NCBI GenBank assembly: GCA_033961575.1
Contig: CM066728.1
Location: forward strand, 179,729,678 to 179,793,677
Direction: 5' to 3'
DNA length: 64,000 bases
From: Aselliscus stoliczkanus
Taxonomy: Eukaryota; Chordata; Mammalia; Chiroptera; Hipposideridae
Part shown: piece after piece, positions 35,180-47,700 of the stretch
Position numbering within the stretch: the stretch's first letter is position 1
Layout of the letters: every line of letters begins with the position of its first letter
Notes under the pieces: generated by a model
Seen by the model: only the letters and a program-made list of their open reading frames with translations
Told to the model about the DNA's origin: nothing
Database searches by the model: none
Position numbers and translations under genes: made by a program

Positions 35180-35990
35180 TGTCCCAAATGAAAGAACAGG
35201 AGACAACTCCAGAAAAAGAACTAAACAGAATGGAGGTAAGCAACCTACTAGAGACAGAGTTCAAAACACTGGTTGTAAGGATGCTCAAGTGAGAATGTCA
35301 ACAAAGAGATAGCAACCATAAAAAAGGACATAGAAAAGAACCACTCAGAAGTGAAGAATACAGTAACTGAAATGAGGAATGCACTAGAAAGAATCATCAG
35401 CAGACTAGACGAAACAGAGGATTGAATCAGTGATTTGGAAGTGAAGATAGCAGAAAACACCCAATCGGAACAGCAAAAAGAAAAAAGAATCCAAAAAAAT
35501 TAGGATACTTTAAGAGACCTCTGGGCCAACGTCAAGCATAACAACATTTGTCATAGGAGTACCAGAAGAAGAGAGAAAACAAGAGATTGAGAACATATTT
35601 GAAGGAATAATGACTGAAAACTTTCTTAACATGGTGAAGGCAATAGACATACAAGTCCAGGAAAAACAGGGAGTCCCAAAAAGGACCACACCAAGACACA
35701 TTATAATTCAAATGGCAAAGGTTGAAGACAAAGAGAGAATCCTTAATGCAGCAAGCAGAAGGCAACTAGTAACTTATAAGGGATAGACTGTCAGCTGATT
35801 TCTCAACAGAAGCTTCACTGGCCAGAGGGGACTGGCATGAAATATTCAACTGATGAGAAGCAAGGACCTACAACTAAGACTATTCTATCCAGCAAGGTTA
35901 TTATTTAAAATTGAGGGACAGATAAAGAGCTTCCCAGGCAATAAAAAGCCAAAGGGTTTCATCACCACAAAACCAGTATTACAAAGAATG
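35180..35990 (+). pseudogene. L1-E ORF1 remnant
   Basis: Translated fragments in shifting frames follow L1 ORF1p, the RNA-binding chaperone. They show a coiled-coil stretch with 'TEMRNALERIISRLDE', then 'VIGVPEEERKQEIENIFEG' and 'RHIIIQMAKVEDKERILNA', then 'RLSADFSTEASLAR'. In-frame stops (for example after DETED at about 35423) and frameshifts break it. It is not functional. Confidence 0.85.
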
Positions 35991-36049
35991 TTAGAAATGT
36001 TTTATTTCTTTAAGACAGAAATAAAATAAAACTTATGAGTATAAATGAC

Positions 36050-36640
36050 AATAACTACATATCTATCAACAATTACTTTTAATATAAATGGATTAAAGGC
36101 TCCAATCAAAGGACATATAGTGGCGGAATAAATGAGAAAACAAAACCCTTACATATGCTGCCTACAAGAGATTCACTTCAGATAGAAAGATACATGCAGA
36201 CAAAAGGAAAGGGATAGAAAAAATATTTCATGAAAATGGAAATAACAACAACAACAAAAGAAAAAGCTGGGGTAGCAATACTTATACCAGATAAAATAGA
36301 CTTTAAAACAAAGGCTGTAAGAAGAGCCAATGAAGGACCCACTAATCCCACTTCTGAGTATTACAGAAAGAAACCCAAAATGCTACTTTGAGGGCATATG
36401 TGCATCTATATGTTCATTGCAGCATTGTTTACAATGGCCAAGATGTGGAGGCAGCCTGGGTGTCCATCAATGGATGAATGGACAAAAAAGAGGTGGTGCA
36501 TATATACAATGGAATATTGCTCAGCCATGAAAGAGAATGGGTTCTCGCCATCTGCAGTGGCATGGATGGACCTGGAGGGTGTTGTGCTGAGTAGAGTATA
36601 TCAGACAAAGACATATGCAATGTGATTTTGCTTGTATGTG
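36050..36640 (+). pseudogene. L1-E ORF2 remnant: endonuclease start fused to ORF2 end
   Basis: The first part reads as the endonuclease N-terminus (INGLKAPIKGH, CCLQEIHF, AGVAILIPDKIDF). At about 36335-36345 it switches to the DPLIPLL / 'MFIAALFTMAKMW' / 'MEYCSAMKENG' region near the ORF2 C-terminus. About one thousand residues of a normal ORF2p are absent. Stops are also present. Confidence 0.85.
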
Positions 36641-37214
36641 GAATCTAAAAACAAAATTAACAAACAAATCAGAAACAAACTCATACAGAAAACATTTTGA
36701 TGGTTGCCAGATGGGAGGGGGGGTGGAGGTGTGGGTGAAAAGTGGGGAGGGGATTAAGAAGTAGAAATTAGTGGTTACAAAATAGTCATGGGGATGTAAA
36801 GTAGGGCATAGAAAATATAGTCAATGATATGGTAATAATTATGTATAGTGCCAGGTTGGTACCAGACTAGTCAGGGTCATTTCTTAAATTATATGAATGT
36901 TTAACCACTATGCTGTACACTCGAAATTAATATAAAATAATATTGAATGTCAACTGTAATTGAAAAATTTTAAAAGTGGGGAAAAGGTGAAGGGGACTAA
37001 GAGGCTTAAATTTTCAGGTATAAAATAAATAAGTCATGGGATGCAATGTACAGCATAGGGAATATAGTCAATAATATTGTGATAGTGTGGTACAGTGTCA
37101 GATGGTTGCTGGATTTATGTTGATCACTTCTTTAGGTATAACTAAGGTGTACACCTGAAACTGATATAATATTGCATGTTAGCTGTATTTTAATAAAAAC
37201 CTTTAAGAAAAAAA

Positions 37215-37660
37215 TTATAACTGAGCTTTTCACTGAGGTAAATTTTACATAGAATGAAATGTACTCATTTTAAGTTTGTCTTTCGATTAGCTTTGGTAAG
37301 TGTATACTCCTGTGTAAACTTTGCCACAATTGAGATATAGAACTTCTCTACACCCCAGGAAGCACCCATGTACTTCTTCTGCTTCTCCCTAGGCAAATAC
37401 TATTCTTATTTTTACTATCATAGATTAATTTCACCAGTTATGGAACTTCATATAAAAGCAATCCTATAGTCTGTACACTTTGTAACTGGCTTCTTTTGCT
37501 CCATATGTTTTTGACAATTATCCAGGCTGCTGTGTAACAGTAATTAATTCATTTTTATTGCTAAATAATATTCCATTGTTAAGAATATACATCAATTTTT
37601 GTTGTTAATAGATATGTAGATGGTTTACTATTTTTTTCTTGTGACATTCCAATGCAAGTC
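37215..37660 (-). mobile_element. Old L1 3' UTR and ORF2 end (L1M-class)
   Basis: 'gaggtaaattttacatagaa', 'agatatagaacttctctaca', 'ctggcttcttttgctccat' and 'aaataatattccattgttaa' are the reverse complement of an L1M-type 3' UTR followed by the ORF2 C-terminal codons. It is older than the adjoining L1-E. Confidence 0.75.
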
Positions 37661-37739
37661 TTTTCATGGACGTATGTTTTAATTTTTTTGAACTTTATAT
37701 TTTTCATTATTCTTGACTTAAATGTATACAAACATTTAC

Positions 37740-38150
37740 ATTTTTTGAAGACCGTTTATTAAATATTTATCATGCATGTCCTCCGAGACAGGCAGTTTTC
37801 TAAGTGCTGAGGGTGCAAAGGTAAACAAAACAAACAGAATCTCTGTTCTTGCGAAGGTCGTTTTCTAGACAAGAGACTAATAACAAGCAAAATAAATAAG
37901 TTAAAAAAAACATATTGTAATATATGTCAATAAGTGTTATGAAATAAAATAAGGCAGATAAGGGGAATGAGGTATTGGGGTAGCCAGGGACATCATCAAT
38001 GAGAGGATGGCATTTGAGGAAAGACCTGTAAGGAGGTGAAGGGCAGTCATCTAGATACCTGGGGGAAGAGCATTCCAGGTAAAAGAGAGTAAGGCGAAGG
38101 CCTTCAGGCAGGACCGTACCTGGTGTGTTCCTGTGCATAGGTGAAGGGGG
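37740..38150 (+). repeat. Old interspersed repeat, family not assigned
   Basis: 'agtgctgagggtgcaaaggt', 'aacaaaacaaacagaatctc', 'gcatttgaggaaagacctgt', 'tgggggaagagcattccagg' and 'aaggccttcaggcaggacc' follow a very common mammalian repeat in order. I recognise the pattern but not a certain family name. Confidence 0.6.
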
Positions 38151-39955
38151 AGGGCTTATGACGTATGATATGTAGGAGGCTATGTCAGTTACCAATTTGT
38201 TGCCTCTTAGTTCTGAATTCACCCTTTTTGTTTGCTTTGTGAAATTGGATATACATCCTTTAGGTATTTTTTTTCCTTGACAGCTGACACTAAAGCTTTG
38301 TCAATAGAGGACACTGAACAGGATTGGAATATTGGTGACAAGGAAGTTTGGGAAAGAAATTTATCGTTGCTCTCAGCAATCTGTAACAAAGAGGAAAAAA
38401 ATAAGGATTATGTAGCCAGGTTTTGGAGAGGCAAACATATTCAAATTAGAGGACTGTTTTTTGTTTTAGAGTTACGCCCTTCCTACTTTCCTTGTGTCAA
38501 TATGTTTCATTTTCTTCTTCTTTGTTTTTTTTTTTAATTACAGTAATAATAGATGGTAGGGTTTTCTGAAATCTTTCTTTGGTAAAATTGAAAAATTGGA
38601 AACTCTATATCTATCCCCCCAAAGGTGAAGCATTATCATACTCTATAAAACCCCAAAGTCTAAAAAATAACGCATACTTGTAGTCATTAGTGCGATGATT
38701 TTTGGAGTACTGTGGTTTAAGACATGTTTATTCATTTGGGACTTCACTAATCACTGAGTCCTTGTCCTTGAGGAGCTGATAGCATCCAAATTCTCCTTGT
38801 TCAGAAATTTCCACTTGTATTAAATATTGGAACAGAAACGCAAATCTGGCTTGGGTTCTGTTCATATAATTTTGAGATATTTCAGTAGGAAACAAGATAG
38901 CTTTCCTAATATTTGACATTATACAATTATTATCATGGATTATGGAGGGGGAGGGCTAATGCTACACAGTTGCAAATAAATACATGAGAAAATAGAGAAT
39001 GATTCAGAAGGTAGGAAACAGTATAAATTTCTGCATCTTTTACAAAACTGCTGTCTATCTATTAATTTAATATTGTCCAATACTTACCTATCCTTGGGAG
39101 AAGTTTCTCCTAGAATTTAATGTTAGGAAAAATGTTACGTGTTCCAAAGCACAAATGTATTCTTTTATCAGATAATGTGAACTACATAATTTATAATGGT
39201 TCTCTTTTAGCCTTGACTGCCAAGAAGTTCCGTGCTAAATGTAACTCCCCATTGCATTAACCTATCTTCTCAGTGGTTGCTGATAGAAATCTCTCCCTCC
39301 TCTCTCTGGCTCTTAGACTCTCAGATTTTGAAAAACTAACTTTACATATATGTGTTCTTCAGGTAACTTGTCTTAATAACTCATAGAGAGTAAGAAAGGT
39401 AAAATCATAAATACATCACCAATAAACAGAATTATCCACATTGATCAGAAAACTCGAAGCTTACACAGAAGCCAAGCACAACACACTCATATTTTGCTAC
39501 TCTGTGTCAGCATTTGTGTACCATCCTAATCCCCATGAATTTAGAGTAATTCCTTTTTTAATTCACACCAGTAAACAAGTGGCCTAGAGTGCTCGGAACA
39601 AACAAGTGGTGAGTTCATTTGGTCTCTACTAATTATGTCACCATTTTATGTAGGATTGAAGAAGCTCCCGACCTGGGTGGGCTGCAGAGCTTGATCCCGT
39701 TTTGGAATTTGATTGTCTAAGAACTTTTTTTCAAGGGGAAGCTGCGGTTCAAAATTTACAACTAGCAACAACTCCCTTGTGATTGCAGTTCTTGGGTAGG
39801 ATAATCCCTTGCATTGTTATTTAAATTATTCAGGACAAATGGATTTTTCTGAATTTAGATGTAAGTTAACTTGTTAACATTAAACTTTTCATGTGTAAGG
39901 AGGAATTTAAACTGTTGATTTGCTAAAAATTTTATGGAAAAACTCAGGGGAGAAA
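38151..39955. other. Unassigned 1.8-kb interval
   Basis: The 38270-38420 part ('aagctttgtcaatagaggac' and onward) resembles a decayed repeat, but this is uncertain. A 101-codon frame (38232-38537) crosses it and has no domain. No gene is supported. Confidence 0.4.
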
Positions 39956-39959
39956 ACAA

Positions 39960-40085
39960 GTGGATTAAAATTTTGGCTCTATCATGTTCTATGGCCCGTG
40001 TAAGCTATTTAACTTCCTGGGGCTTCTGATTCCTCATCTATAAAATGAACAAAATGGGAGTATGTGTGTGGAGAATAAATGATAT
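39960..40085 (+). mobile_element. MIR SINE fragment
   Basis: 'attttggctctatcatgttc', 'taagctatttaacttcctgg' and 'ctgattcctcatctataaaatg' follow MIR order. Confidence 0.85.
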
Positions 40086-40125
40086 ATAATAGTATAGGTA
40101 AAGTATTATATATAAACGATACATA

Positions 40126-40729
40126 TACAATTACTTCCCCCGCCCCCTCCCGCTTATCTGCAGTTTCGCTTTCTGAGGTTTCAATTACTTGCGGTCAACT
40201 GTTCTGAAAATATTAAGTGGAAAATTAACAATTTGTAAGAAATAAACAATTGATAAGTTTTAAATTGCATGCCATTCTGAGTAGAGTGATGAAATCTCCC
40301 ACTATCCTGCTCCATCCCACCCAGACAAAAATCATGCCTTTGTTTGGTGTAGCCATGCTGTATATGCTACCTGCCCATTAGTCACTTAGTAGCTGTGTCA
40401 GTTACCAGATTGGTTATGAGAGAGAGAGAGAGACCACATTCACATCACCGTTATTACAGTATACTTTTATAACTGTTCTATTTTATTATTAGTTATTGCT
40501 GCTAATCTCTTACTGGGCCTAATTTATAAAGTAAACTTTATCATAGGTATGTATGTATAGGAAAAAACATAGTATGTGTACATATGTGTGTGTGTGTATA
40601 TATACATATGTGTGTGTATATATACATATGTATATATAATATATATAGGCTTTGGTGCTACCTGCAATTTCAGGCACTCACTGGGGATCTTGGAACTTAT
40701 CCCCCATGGATATGGGGGGACTATTGTAT
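40126..40729 (+). mobile_element. Tigger-family (pogo-type) DNA transposon, internally deleted derivative
   Basis: The left end has 'cttatctgcagtttcgcttt', 'gaggtttcaattacttgcgg', 'aaataaacaattgataagtt' and 'gagtagagtgatgaaatctc'. The right end has 'gagagagaccacattcacat', 'ttaaactttatcat'-like sequence and 'cccccatggatatgggggga'. These are both ends of a Tigger element joined with the transposase gene removed. A (TG)n/(TA)n tract lies in the right part (40582-40648). Confidence 0.85.
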
Positions 40730-41174
40730 ATACATTTTATATATATTAATATAATGTATATATAATGTATAGTAGTGCATGTAAAGTATTATGTGTAAAT
40801 GATATATAGTATTGTATGTAAAGCACTTACGATAGCTCCAGGGAAGAGTTAGTTATTATCAATGTTTTAGAACTATGAAAGCAAAATTATATATAATAAG
40901 CATTACAAACAAATATTTTAAAAATTTACTTTCTAAATATGTTACACAAAATTTCAGTTAAAGGGCAATAGATGTGATAAAGAAAAATGTAAACATCTCC
41001 TAACACAAAAGATTATTTCTTATTATTTAAATTGTGACACACTTAAAGTTCCTTGCAGTCAATAGAAATGGATTCACTCATTTTTGTGTTCCCTACTTTC
41101 CCAGACTATTTATTAAACGGCAGATGTTCAATATATTATGACCCAGAATAATCTGAATTCTGACTAACTGCTAT
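40730..41174. other. AT-rich unassigned interval
   Basis: ATAT-rich with 'tgtatagtagtgcatgtaaagtattat'-type local repeats. No gene is seen. Confidence 0.4.
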
Positions 41175-41410
41175 TCAAAGGCTATATTTACTGAGTGCCA
41201 AGGATGCCCCAGACACTGAAAATACAAAGATAAATAAAAGACAGATTCTGCATGAAGAGGAAGCATACGCTAGTTGGGAGACAGACATGTAAAGAGATAG
41301 CTGCATCCCCAGGGAAGTAGCATGTATGGGAAATGTGCAATGTCCTGAGGGCACCAAGCGGGCCCTGAGACGACTGGGCAAGGGGTGTCAGAGGAGGTTT
41401 TCCTGGTAAG
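41175..41410 (+). repeat. Old interspersed repeat, related to the 37.74-kb copy
   Basis: 'tttactgagtgccaaggatg', 'cagacactgaaaatacaaag', 'gggagacagacatgtaaaga' and 'aggaggttttcctgg' keep the order of the other copies. The family name is uncertain. Confidence 0.5.
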
Positions 41411-41914
41411 GTGTGTGACCTTGCATCTTCACCTTCCCTTTGCTCTGTGTTTGGGGTATAGGTACTAAAGTCAGCTGGTAAGGCAAGAAAAAACCAAGTG
41501 TGTGTAGGGTCAAATTATCCTTGAAAACTCTTTTAATTGCCCATTAAGTAAGTATATATAGAATAAATCCTATACAGGTACACATATGTACACATGTGAA
41601 TTGTCTCTGGTAATGTAAAGTATATAATAAGTACACAGGTAATATTTTACAGTATTTTAGTTTTAAAAATTATTATTGCTGAGGCTATATCATTCAGTTC
41701 AGTTTACTTAAATGTGCAAATGATGAGGTTCTGCCGATACTGGCTAATGAAAGACATTGTACTATCATGACACTTATGACCTTAGTTTGAGGATGTTTCA
41801 ATAAATAAAGCAACAGTGGGGATATATTTATTCTTAAAAATGGAATGCATTATCATAAAATAGTTGTAGGAAGTGAAGATAAAATTTACTCACAAATGTG
41901 TAGGCTATAGCATG
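41411..41914. other. Unassigned interval
   Basis: AT-rich. No repeat or gene is recognised. Confidence 0.4.
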
Positions 41915-41925
41915 GAAATGTATCT

Positions 41926-42990
41926 CTTTTTTGTTTGTTTGTTTGTTTCAGGTGTAGAAAACAATGTAATAGTTAGACATTTCACCCCTCACAAAGTGAT
42001 AACCCCCTCCCCCAATCTACTACACCCCTGACATCGCATATAGCTGTTACAATTCCATTGACTCTATTTCCTATGCTGTACTCCACATCCTGTGACTATG
42101 TGTATATTAAATTATAGCTGACATTCAGTATTATGCAGCTTCAGCTTCAGGTGCACAGCACAGTGGTCAGGCATCTACACAGTCCATGAAATGGTCTCCC
42201 TAACAAGACATGTGACCATCTGATACCATACAAAATCTTTACAACATTATTGATCATATTCCCCAAACTGTCTTTCATGTCCCCATAGCAATATTGTGGC
42301 TACTAATTTGTACTTTCTAATCCCTTCCCCTTCTCCCTCATCCCCATCTCCCTCCCATCTAGCAACTATCATTCTTTCCTCTATATCTCTGAGACTATTT
42401 CTGTTTAGTTTGCTCATTTAATCTGTTTTTTAGATTCCACGTATAGGTGAGATCATATGGTATTTGTCTTTCTCCGTCTGACTTATTTCACTGAGAGTAA
42501 TGTTCTCTAGGTCCATCCATACTGTTGAAATGGTACGATTTCATTCTTATTTAAAGCTGAGTAATACTCCATTGTATAAATGTACCACAGTTTCTTAATC
42601 CAGTCATCTACCGATGAGCATTTCGATTGTTTCCATATCTTGGCTATTGTAAAATAGCGTTGCAATAAACATAATGGTGAATATTTCTTTGTGAATTAGC
42701 ATTTTTGATAGATACCTAAGAGTGAAATTGCTGAGTCATAAGGTAGCTCCATTTTTAATTTTTTGAGGAACCTCCATACTGATTTCCATAGTGGCTGCAC
42801 CAGTCTGCAACCCCACCAGCAGTGCACGAGGGTTCCCTTTTCTCCACAACCTCACCAGCACTTGTTTGTTGATTAATTGATGATAGTCATTCTGACTGAA
42901 ATGAGGTGTTATCTCTTTGTGGTTTTTCTTTGCATTTCTCTGATGATTAGTGAGGTTGAGCATTTTTTCATATGTGTGTTGGCCATCTGT
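41926..42990 (-). mobile_element. L1-G: 5'-truncated LINE-1, 1.07 kb
   Basis: A perfect 11-bp target duplication, gaaatgtatct, lies at 41915-41925 and 42991-43001. On the minus strand it starts at the ORF2 codons for '[15 protein letters not shown]'-like sequence (42963) and reads through the Cys/His region to the ORF2 end. It continues through the 3' UTR, with two units and a C-rich plus-strand polypurine tract, to a tail of caaa repeats. Indels break the frame. Confidence 0.95.
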
Positions 42991-43001
42991 GAAATGTATC
43001 T

Positions 43002-43429
43002 GTTTTTATGTGATAGATTTTCTGTCAAATAACAAAGAAACATCTTTATCCTTCTGTCTGGAATATTATGACTCTAAGAAGACATAAATATAGCAAGCAC
43101 CGATCTAAACTGTGAACACCAAAACACTAAAATGATATTTCAACAATAAAGGATATTTAAAGTGAATTTTTCTATAGTGGATTTAGATATAGAAAGTTCT
43201 CAAATGGAGGTTGTGGGGGGAAAAAAGCTAATATATGCAAGCAAATTTAAAAAGTTAACATATTTCCAGCAGGTTCTTTTCTCAGAAAGGAGGCCTAAAG
43301 TCTAAATCATAAGAATAAAAATCGTCTTTTTTTATAGGATCAACATTATAATATAGGACTATGTTTATAAGTAAGGGACTGGTTCTCAATCCTTTATAAG
43401 AAAGCTCCCCCGAGATTACATAAATGCCT
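43002..43429. other. Unassigned interval
   Basis: AT-rich. Nothing recognised. Confidence 0.4.
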
Positions 43430-43493
43430 GTACAAGTCAATAATGTTTAGCCATTTTTAAAGTTGTGCAGCTATCATCAAAATCCAGTTTTAT

Positions 43494-43599
43494 GGCCGGC
43501 AGAGTGGTGCAGTGGTTAAGCGCTGGCTTGGGAAGCCAGCGGCCCTGGTTCGGATACCACATATGAGGGCCAGTGACACTGCCCTCAAAAAAAAAAAAA
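43494..43599 (+). mobile_element. SINE-B copy nested in old L1
   Basis: Head ggccggcagagtggtgcagt, B box ggttcggatacc, 'gacactgccctc' and poly(A). A perfect 15-bp target duplication, aaaatccagttttat, lies at 43479-43493 and 43600-43614, sharing A with the tail. Confidence 0.95.
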
Positions 43600-43709
43600 A
43601 AAATCCAGTTTTATCACATATCCACCATCCCCCAAAATCTCCTTAGCCATTTTCAGTATATTCTAGAACCTTTGACTTTCCATGTGAATTTTAGGATCAG
43701 CTTGCCAGT

Positions 43710-43712
<3 letters not shown>

Positions 43713-43741
<29 letters not shown>
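43713..43741. repeat. Poly(A) tract
   Basis: 29 uninterrupted A inside old L1 sequence, after 'cagtttct'. It replaces a short A-run normal for L1 at this place, so it is expanded. Confidence 0.95.
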
Positions 43742-43743
<2 letters not shown>

Positions 43744-43794
43744 ATGTTGGGATTTTGTTAAATCAGTTAGGGAAGAATTGCCATTTTAACAATT

Positions 43795-43905
43795 GTATTA
43801 TTTTCCTATTGCTCTTGTAACAAGTCTCCAGAGTGGCTTAAAACAACATAAACTCGTCATCTGTTAGTTCTGGGCTTGAGAAGTCCAAAGTCAGTCTTAC
43901 TGAAC
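43795..43905 (-). mobile_element. MaLR (MLT1-type) LTR fragment, minus orientation
   Basis: 'tgtattattttcctattgct', 'gagtggcttaaaacaacata' and 'gttagttctgggcttgagaa' follow the reverse complement of an MLT1-class LTR 3' end. It is a fossil LTR with no viral coding sequence. Confidence 0.75.
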
Positions 43906-44312
43906 TAACTTTAAGGTGGTGGCAGATGTGGTTCCCTGGGAGTCAGATCCAGTTGTAGAATCAGGTGACTGGGAAAGTGTGGTCACAAAGGACACTAGAG
44001 AGTCTTGTCATTTGGAAACAAGAAGGCAAATCATAACTCTGGGAAATACAGGAACAGGAACTGTTTGGAGAGCTGAGCAGGTACTTAGCTTTGGAGACGC
44101 ATGGGATGCCTCTCCATAGACTACTGTACAGGGAGACCCCTCTGATGAGTAACTCAAAGGCTTGAAAGGAGTCAGAGCTTTATAGTAATAAGCATAATCA
44201 GTAAAAACCAAGCTGTTTGAAATCAAAAAGCCTCAAGCAGTAGTATGGTTTTAGAAGAAAGGCTTGGATGGTGGAATGAGTTAGTTGAGCATGATTAAGA
44301 AGTGTGTATTGA

Positions 44313-44744
44313 GGGCCTACCGAGTGGCACGTTGGTTAAGAGCTGTCTTGGGACACCAGCGGCCCCAGTTCGGATCCCACATATGAAGGCCAGTGACACT
44401 GCCCTCTACAGCTAAGATGGTGAACAACAGCTCCACCTGGAGCTGGGCTGCTGTGAGTTCCTGGGACAGCATAGCTGCAGCCTCTGCTGCAGTGGGCTGC
44501 CATAGGCTACAGTGAGTGGCCAGCACCCAGCATGAGCGGCTGTGAGCGGCCATCCAGAGGCTGGTGACCCATCTGTCTCACCAGAGAAGAGTGCAATGAT
44601 GATACCAACATGAGCCAGTGAAGCAATGTCCTCCGCAACTAGATGGAAGAACAAAAGGGCAGCAAGTTTTCTGTTCCCCTTCCCTGGTTCCCCAACGCTG
44701 TTCCCCTTCCCCAATTCTCCAATAAAAATCTTTTTAAAAAAAAT
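44313..44744 (+). mobile_element. SINE-C copy 4 (432 bp)
   Basis: Head gagggcctaccgagtggcac (mutated), B box agttcggatcc, full body and tail 'ccaataaaaatc'. An imperfect 16-bp target duplication, aagaagtgtgtattga / aataagtgtgcactga, lies at 44297-44312 and 44745-44760. Three mismatches suggest an older copy than the others. Confidence 0.9.
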
Positions 44745-44760
44745 AATAAGTGTGCACTGA

Positions 44761-47700
44761 TGAAATAATATACATGTAGCTAGCTCTCAGCACCAAGTAA
44801 GCCATCTAAATCTTATCCTTTGTAATTTTTGAACGTGCACCAGGAGGCTCATCTAGCACCTGGATATTGTGCAAAATGAACCTACATTACAATAGAAAAC
44901 TCAACCTTTCCCTAAATTGCATTTTTCTTCCTATGAGCTTGACCACAATTTTACATCCCAGTGTTAAAAACCTCCAAATATTTTTAAAGTTATTTCAATG
45001 TAGACAAACTCAACAGGCCATAGAGAGAAGAATTTCCCCCCTAATTCCACAAAAGTTCCTAGACTTTCTATTTCAGTCTTTGTGATATAAGAGAGACGAT
45101 TTACTCCTTTTTTTTTTAGTGGAAAATTGTAATTTTTTTTTCTCAGATGAAATTGTTCTGTGATGTGGAACCTTGAGGCTTCGGGTATCCATTTGTCTTG
45201 GCAGTAAAGCTAACCCAAATTACACTCAGAAGAGAATCTTCACCTGATAGGAGGATGGATGGGCTTCTATTAGGTGCAAATTCTTAGAGGCAACTCAGTT
45301 CTATTATGAGGATTTTAATTCTACCCTAGTAATGCTGAGAGATAAAGCATATGGTACAGCACTCCAATGGAAAAACGGTCTGACTGAATTCCTGGTATTT
45401 GTCCAGTACCTAAAATCACCACCTCCCAATATCCATCAAAGTTCCAGCTCACAGACAACATTTACTGCCTGCTTTAGGGATAACTAATGCAACTCTTTCT
45501 TTAGGTCAGCAGTTCTAAATCATTTTGGGGTCATGGACTGCTTTGAGCTTTTGCCAAAAGCTACAGGTTCCAACTCCAGATAAAATTCTGTAAACTTGTA
45601 CATACAATATTTTTTAATCACTGTAATTTATTGCACTGGCAATTGGTTTCCTTCAATAGATAGAATAGAAAAATGTTGCCCAGAAAATGATGAGACAGGG
45701 GATTGGAAAGGGAGCAGGGACCAAGAATTATATCTCTTATTTTCATGTTTCATATAAATATAATCAAATTTTTGCTAAAAAAAAAATGTTCAAAAATGTA
45801 AACAAAATGAAAAGTAGAATTTAATTCTTAAGGTTTATGTCAGGATCAAAGAGGTTGTTAATGGTCTGTATGAGAAGAGAAAATGGTAGAATGGTCATGA
45901 ATATGTATGACGTTGACCCAAAAGCTTTTCAGTTTTTTATTTTATAGTATTTTTCTCTGATGTTGGATTGTGTCTTCAGATTTCTGCCTATACCAAACTC
46001 TCAAAGGCTTTATCTATCCCGTTTCCTCTGTTTACAGAAGTACTTCCTCTAGCTTCAAAAAGTTAGCTTAAGTTTTCTACATTCAATTTTATCTTCCAGA
46101 ATGAAAAAAGAAATTGTAGCTTGGTTAAAGTCATTTTGTTGTGTTCATTTATTTTTACCAGCATCCATAATGGTGACAGTAAAGTCTTGAATGGGAACAT
46201 TTAACTCTCACCTATGGCCAAAAGTATTGCTGAGAAAATCAAATCATGAATGAATCATGAATGAATATCTTCCTGTTATATTATACTGAGCAAGCTTTAC
46301 TTTTCACTGTCAAGAAGCTGAAATTTTCCCCGATGTTTCTATCAACCCTTTCAAGACTTGTCCTCAAGAAAACCAGTGAACTTCTGTTTAGTAGAAACCA
46401 TTTCTCTTTTGCTCTCATTTCTTAACAAAATCATTTTTAAAATGAGGTGAACAGAGGCCCTGGGTCTGGTGAAACTGAGGACTTAGTTTAAGTAGATAAT
46501 GACAAAACTTTCAATTCTGTTGGCAGTGTCTCTGAGTGAAATGCATGTTGATGAGGACAGCGATGAGTCATGATGACATGCAGAGTCTCTTTGTTCATCA
46601 AAGCAGCAAACCAGATGTGTTACCAAGTCCTGCGAGGGCTCCATCTGTGCCCAGAATATCAAGAATATCTCATGGGGAACTTTTTTTGGCAAAGAAACTT
46701 GTCACCATTTTGAAGACAGTAGGGCCTTTGAAGTTTCAAAACAGGGCTCAGGAAAGAAGAATTCCTCTTTGAAGTACAGGTCTGTACCCAGAGGCTAAAA
46801 ATAAATTGTGGAATGCAGGTTTCATCCAGTCTCATACTGAAAGGAAAGAATGAATAGTTGCCAATTCTTCTATGATGTGCTTAAAAATACGAGAAAAATT
46901 TGGAGGTAGATAATGTCACTTGAATAGCACACTGCTTCATATTTCTTTCTCTTTCAAGACACATACTAGCATGACTGTTTCCAAGACACATGGGTTAACC
47001 AAGGTTTCTCCAGTTGAGCTTGGTAATGTGATAATGCATCAAAACAAGGTTTTGAGATGTTTCAAAACTAGGGTTTGAGTTTGGGAAAATTTCAAGATTT
47101 ATTAGAGTCCCAAGCCTTTTTCTTAAAAAAAAATAGAAAAGAAAAACGTACAAAAGAAAATTCTCACTATCTGGCTAATGAATGTTTTCCTTTAGCATTA
47201 TTAGCTCCACCAAATTTGATTACGAACACAAAATCAAAGGTCGCATTAGTATTATTGTGCTTCCTTTTCTTGACTCTTCTCCAGTTTAATCCAGAATTCC
47301 CATAAACATAGAAAGATGTCCATGACCAAAATGTGACAACATGTGCAATAGGAAATCCTGAGAAATCTTTACATGCTCCAAGATTCTGAGCATATATTAA
47401 TACAACCATATCCCATGCCAACCCACATTTATTTAGAATGAAACAATATCTTGTTATAAATTGATATTAAAATGTATGTTTTTAACAAAGACCATTGTGA
47501 AAGCAATAAATTGAAGTAAAAAAAAAAAACGGAGTGTGTGTGTATGTGTGCGCACACCAATTCATGGAACTCTTAGAAGCTATAAGGGCTATGAACTTCA
47601 GGTCAAGAATCTCTGGCTGAATTTTTTAAAAACCTACCTGATTAAGTTAGATAAACAGCAATCTAATGCTCTCAACCCACTTTCAATTGGCTCTCCAGAG

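Larger units (their letters stand above)
33406..37214 (+). mobile_element. L1-E: internally deleted L1 (half-L1-like)
   Basis: Order: L1-type 5' UTR (attcaagagggcaaagtaga, then a GC-richer section to about 35090), decayed ORF1 (about 35180-35990), an intergenic section, the start of ORF2 endonuclease (about 36050-36335), then an abrupt switch to the last part of ORF2 (about 36340-36640), a 3' UTR with two units (36784, 37032) and an A-rich tail. Most of the endonuclease and all of the RT are missing. L1-F has the same order and junction. The left edge is blurred by the SINE-B at 33294. Confidence 0.9.
43430..43794 (-). mobile_element. Old L1 fragment split by a SINE-B
   Basis: 'agttgtgcagctatcatcaaaa' and, after the SINE, 'gaacctttgactttccatgt', 'gaattttaggatcagcttgcc' and 'gttgggattttgttaaatca' are minus-strand L1 sequence from two regions of an old copy. 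A 29-A run lies at 43713-43741. Confidence 0.7.

Noticed and set aside
38232..38537. 101-codon plus-strand frame
   Set aside because: No recognisable domain. It ends in a poly-Phe stretch from poly(T) and overlaps a probable old repeat.
46483..46772. Overlapping frames on both strands suggesting an exon
   Set aside because: Neither frame has a recognisable domain, and splice sites cannot be judged with confidence from one sequence.
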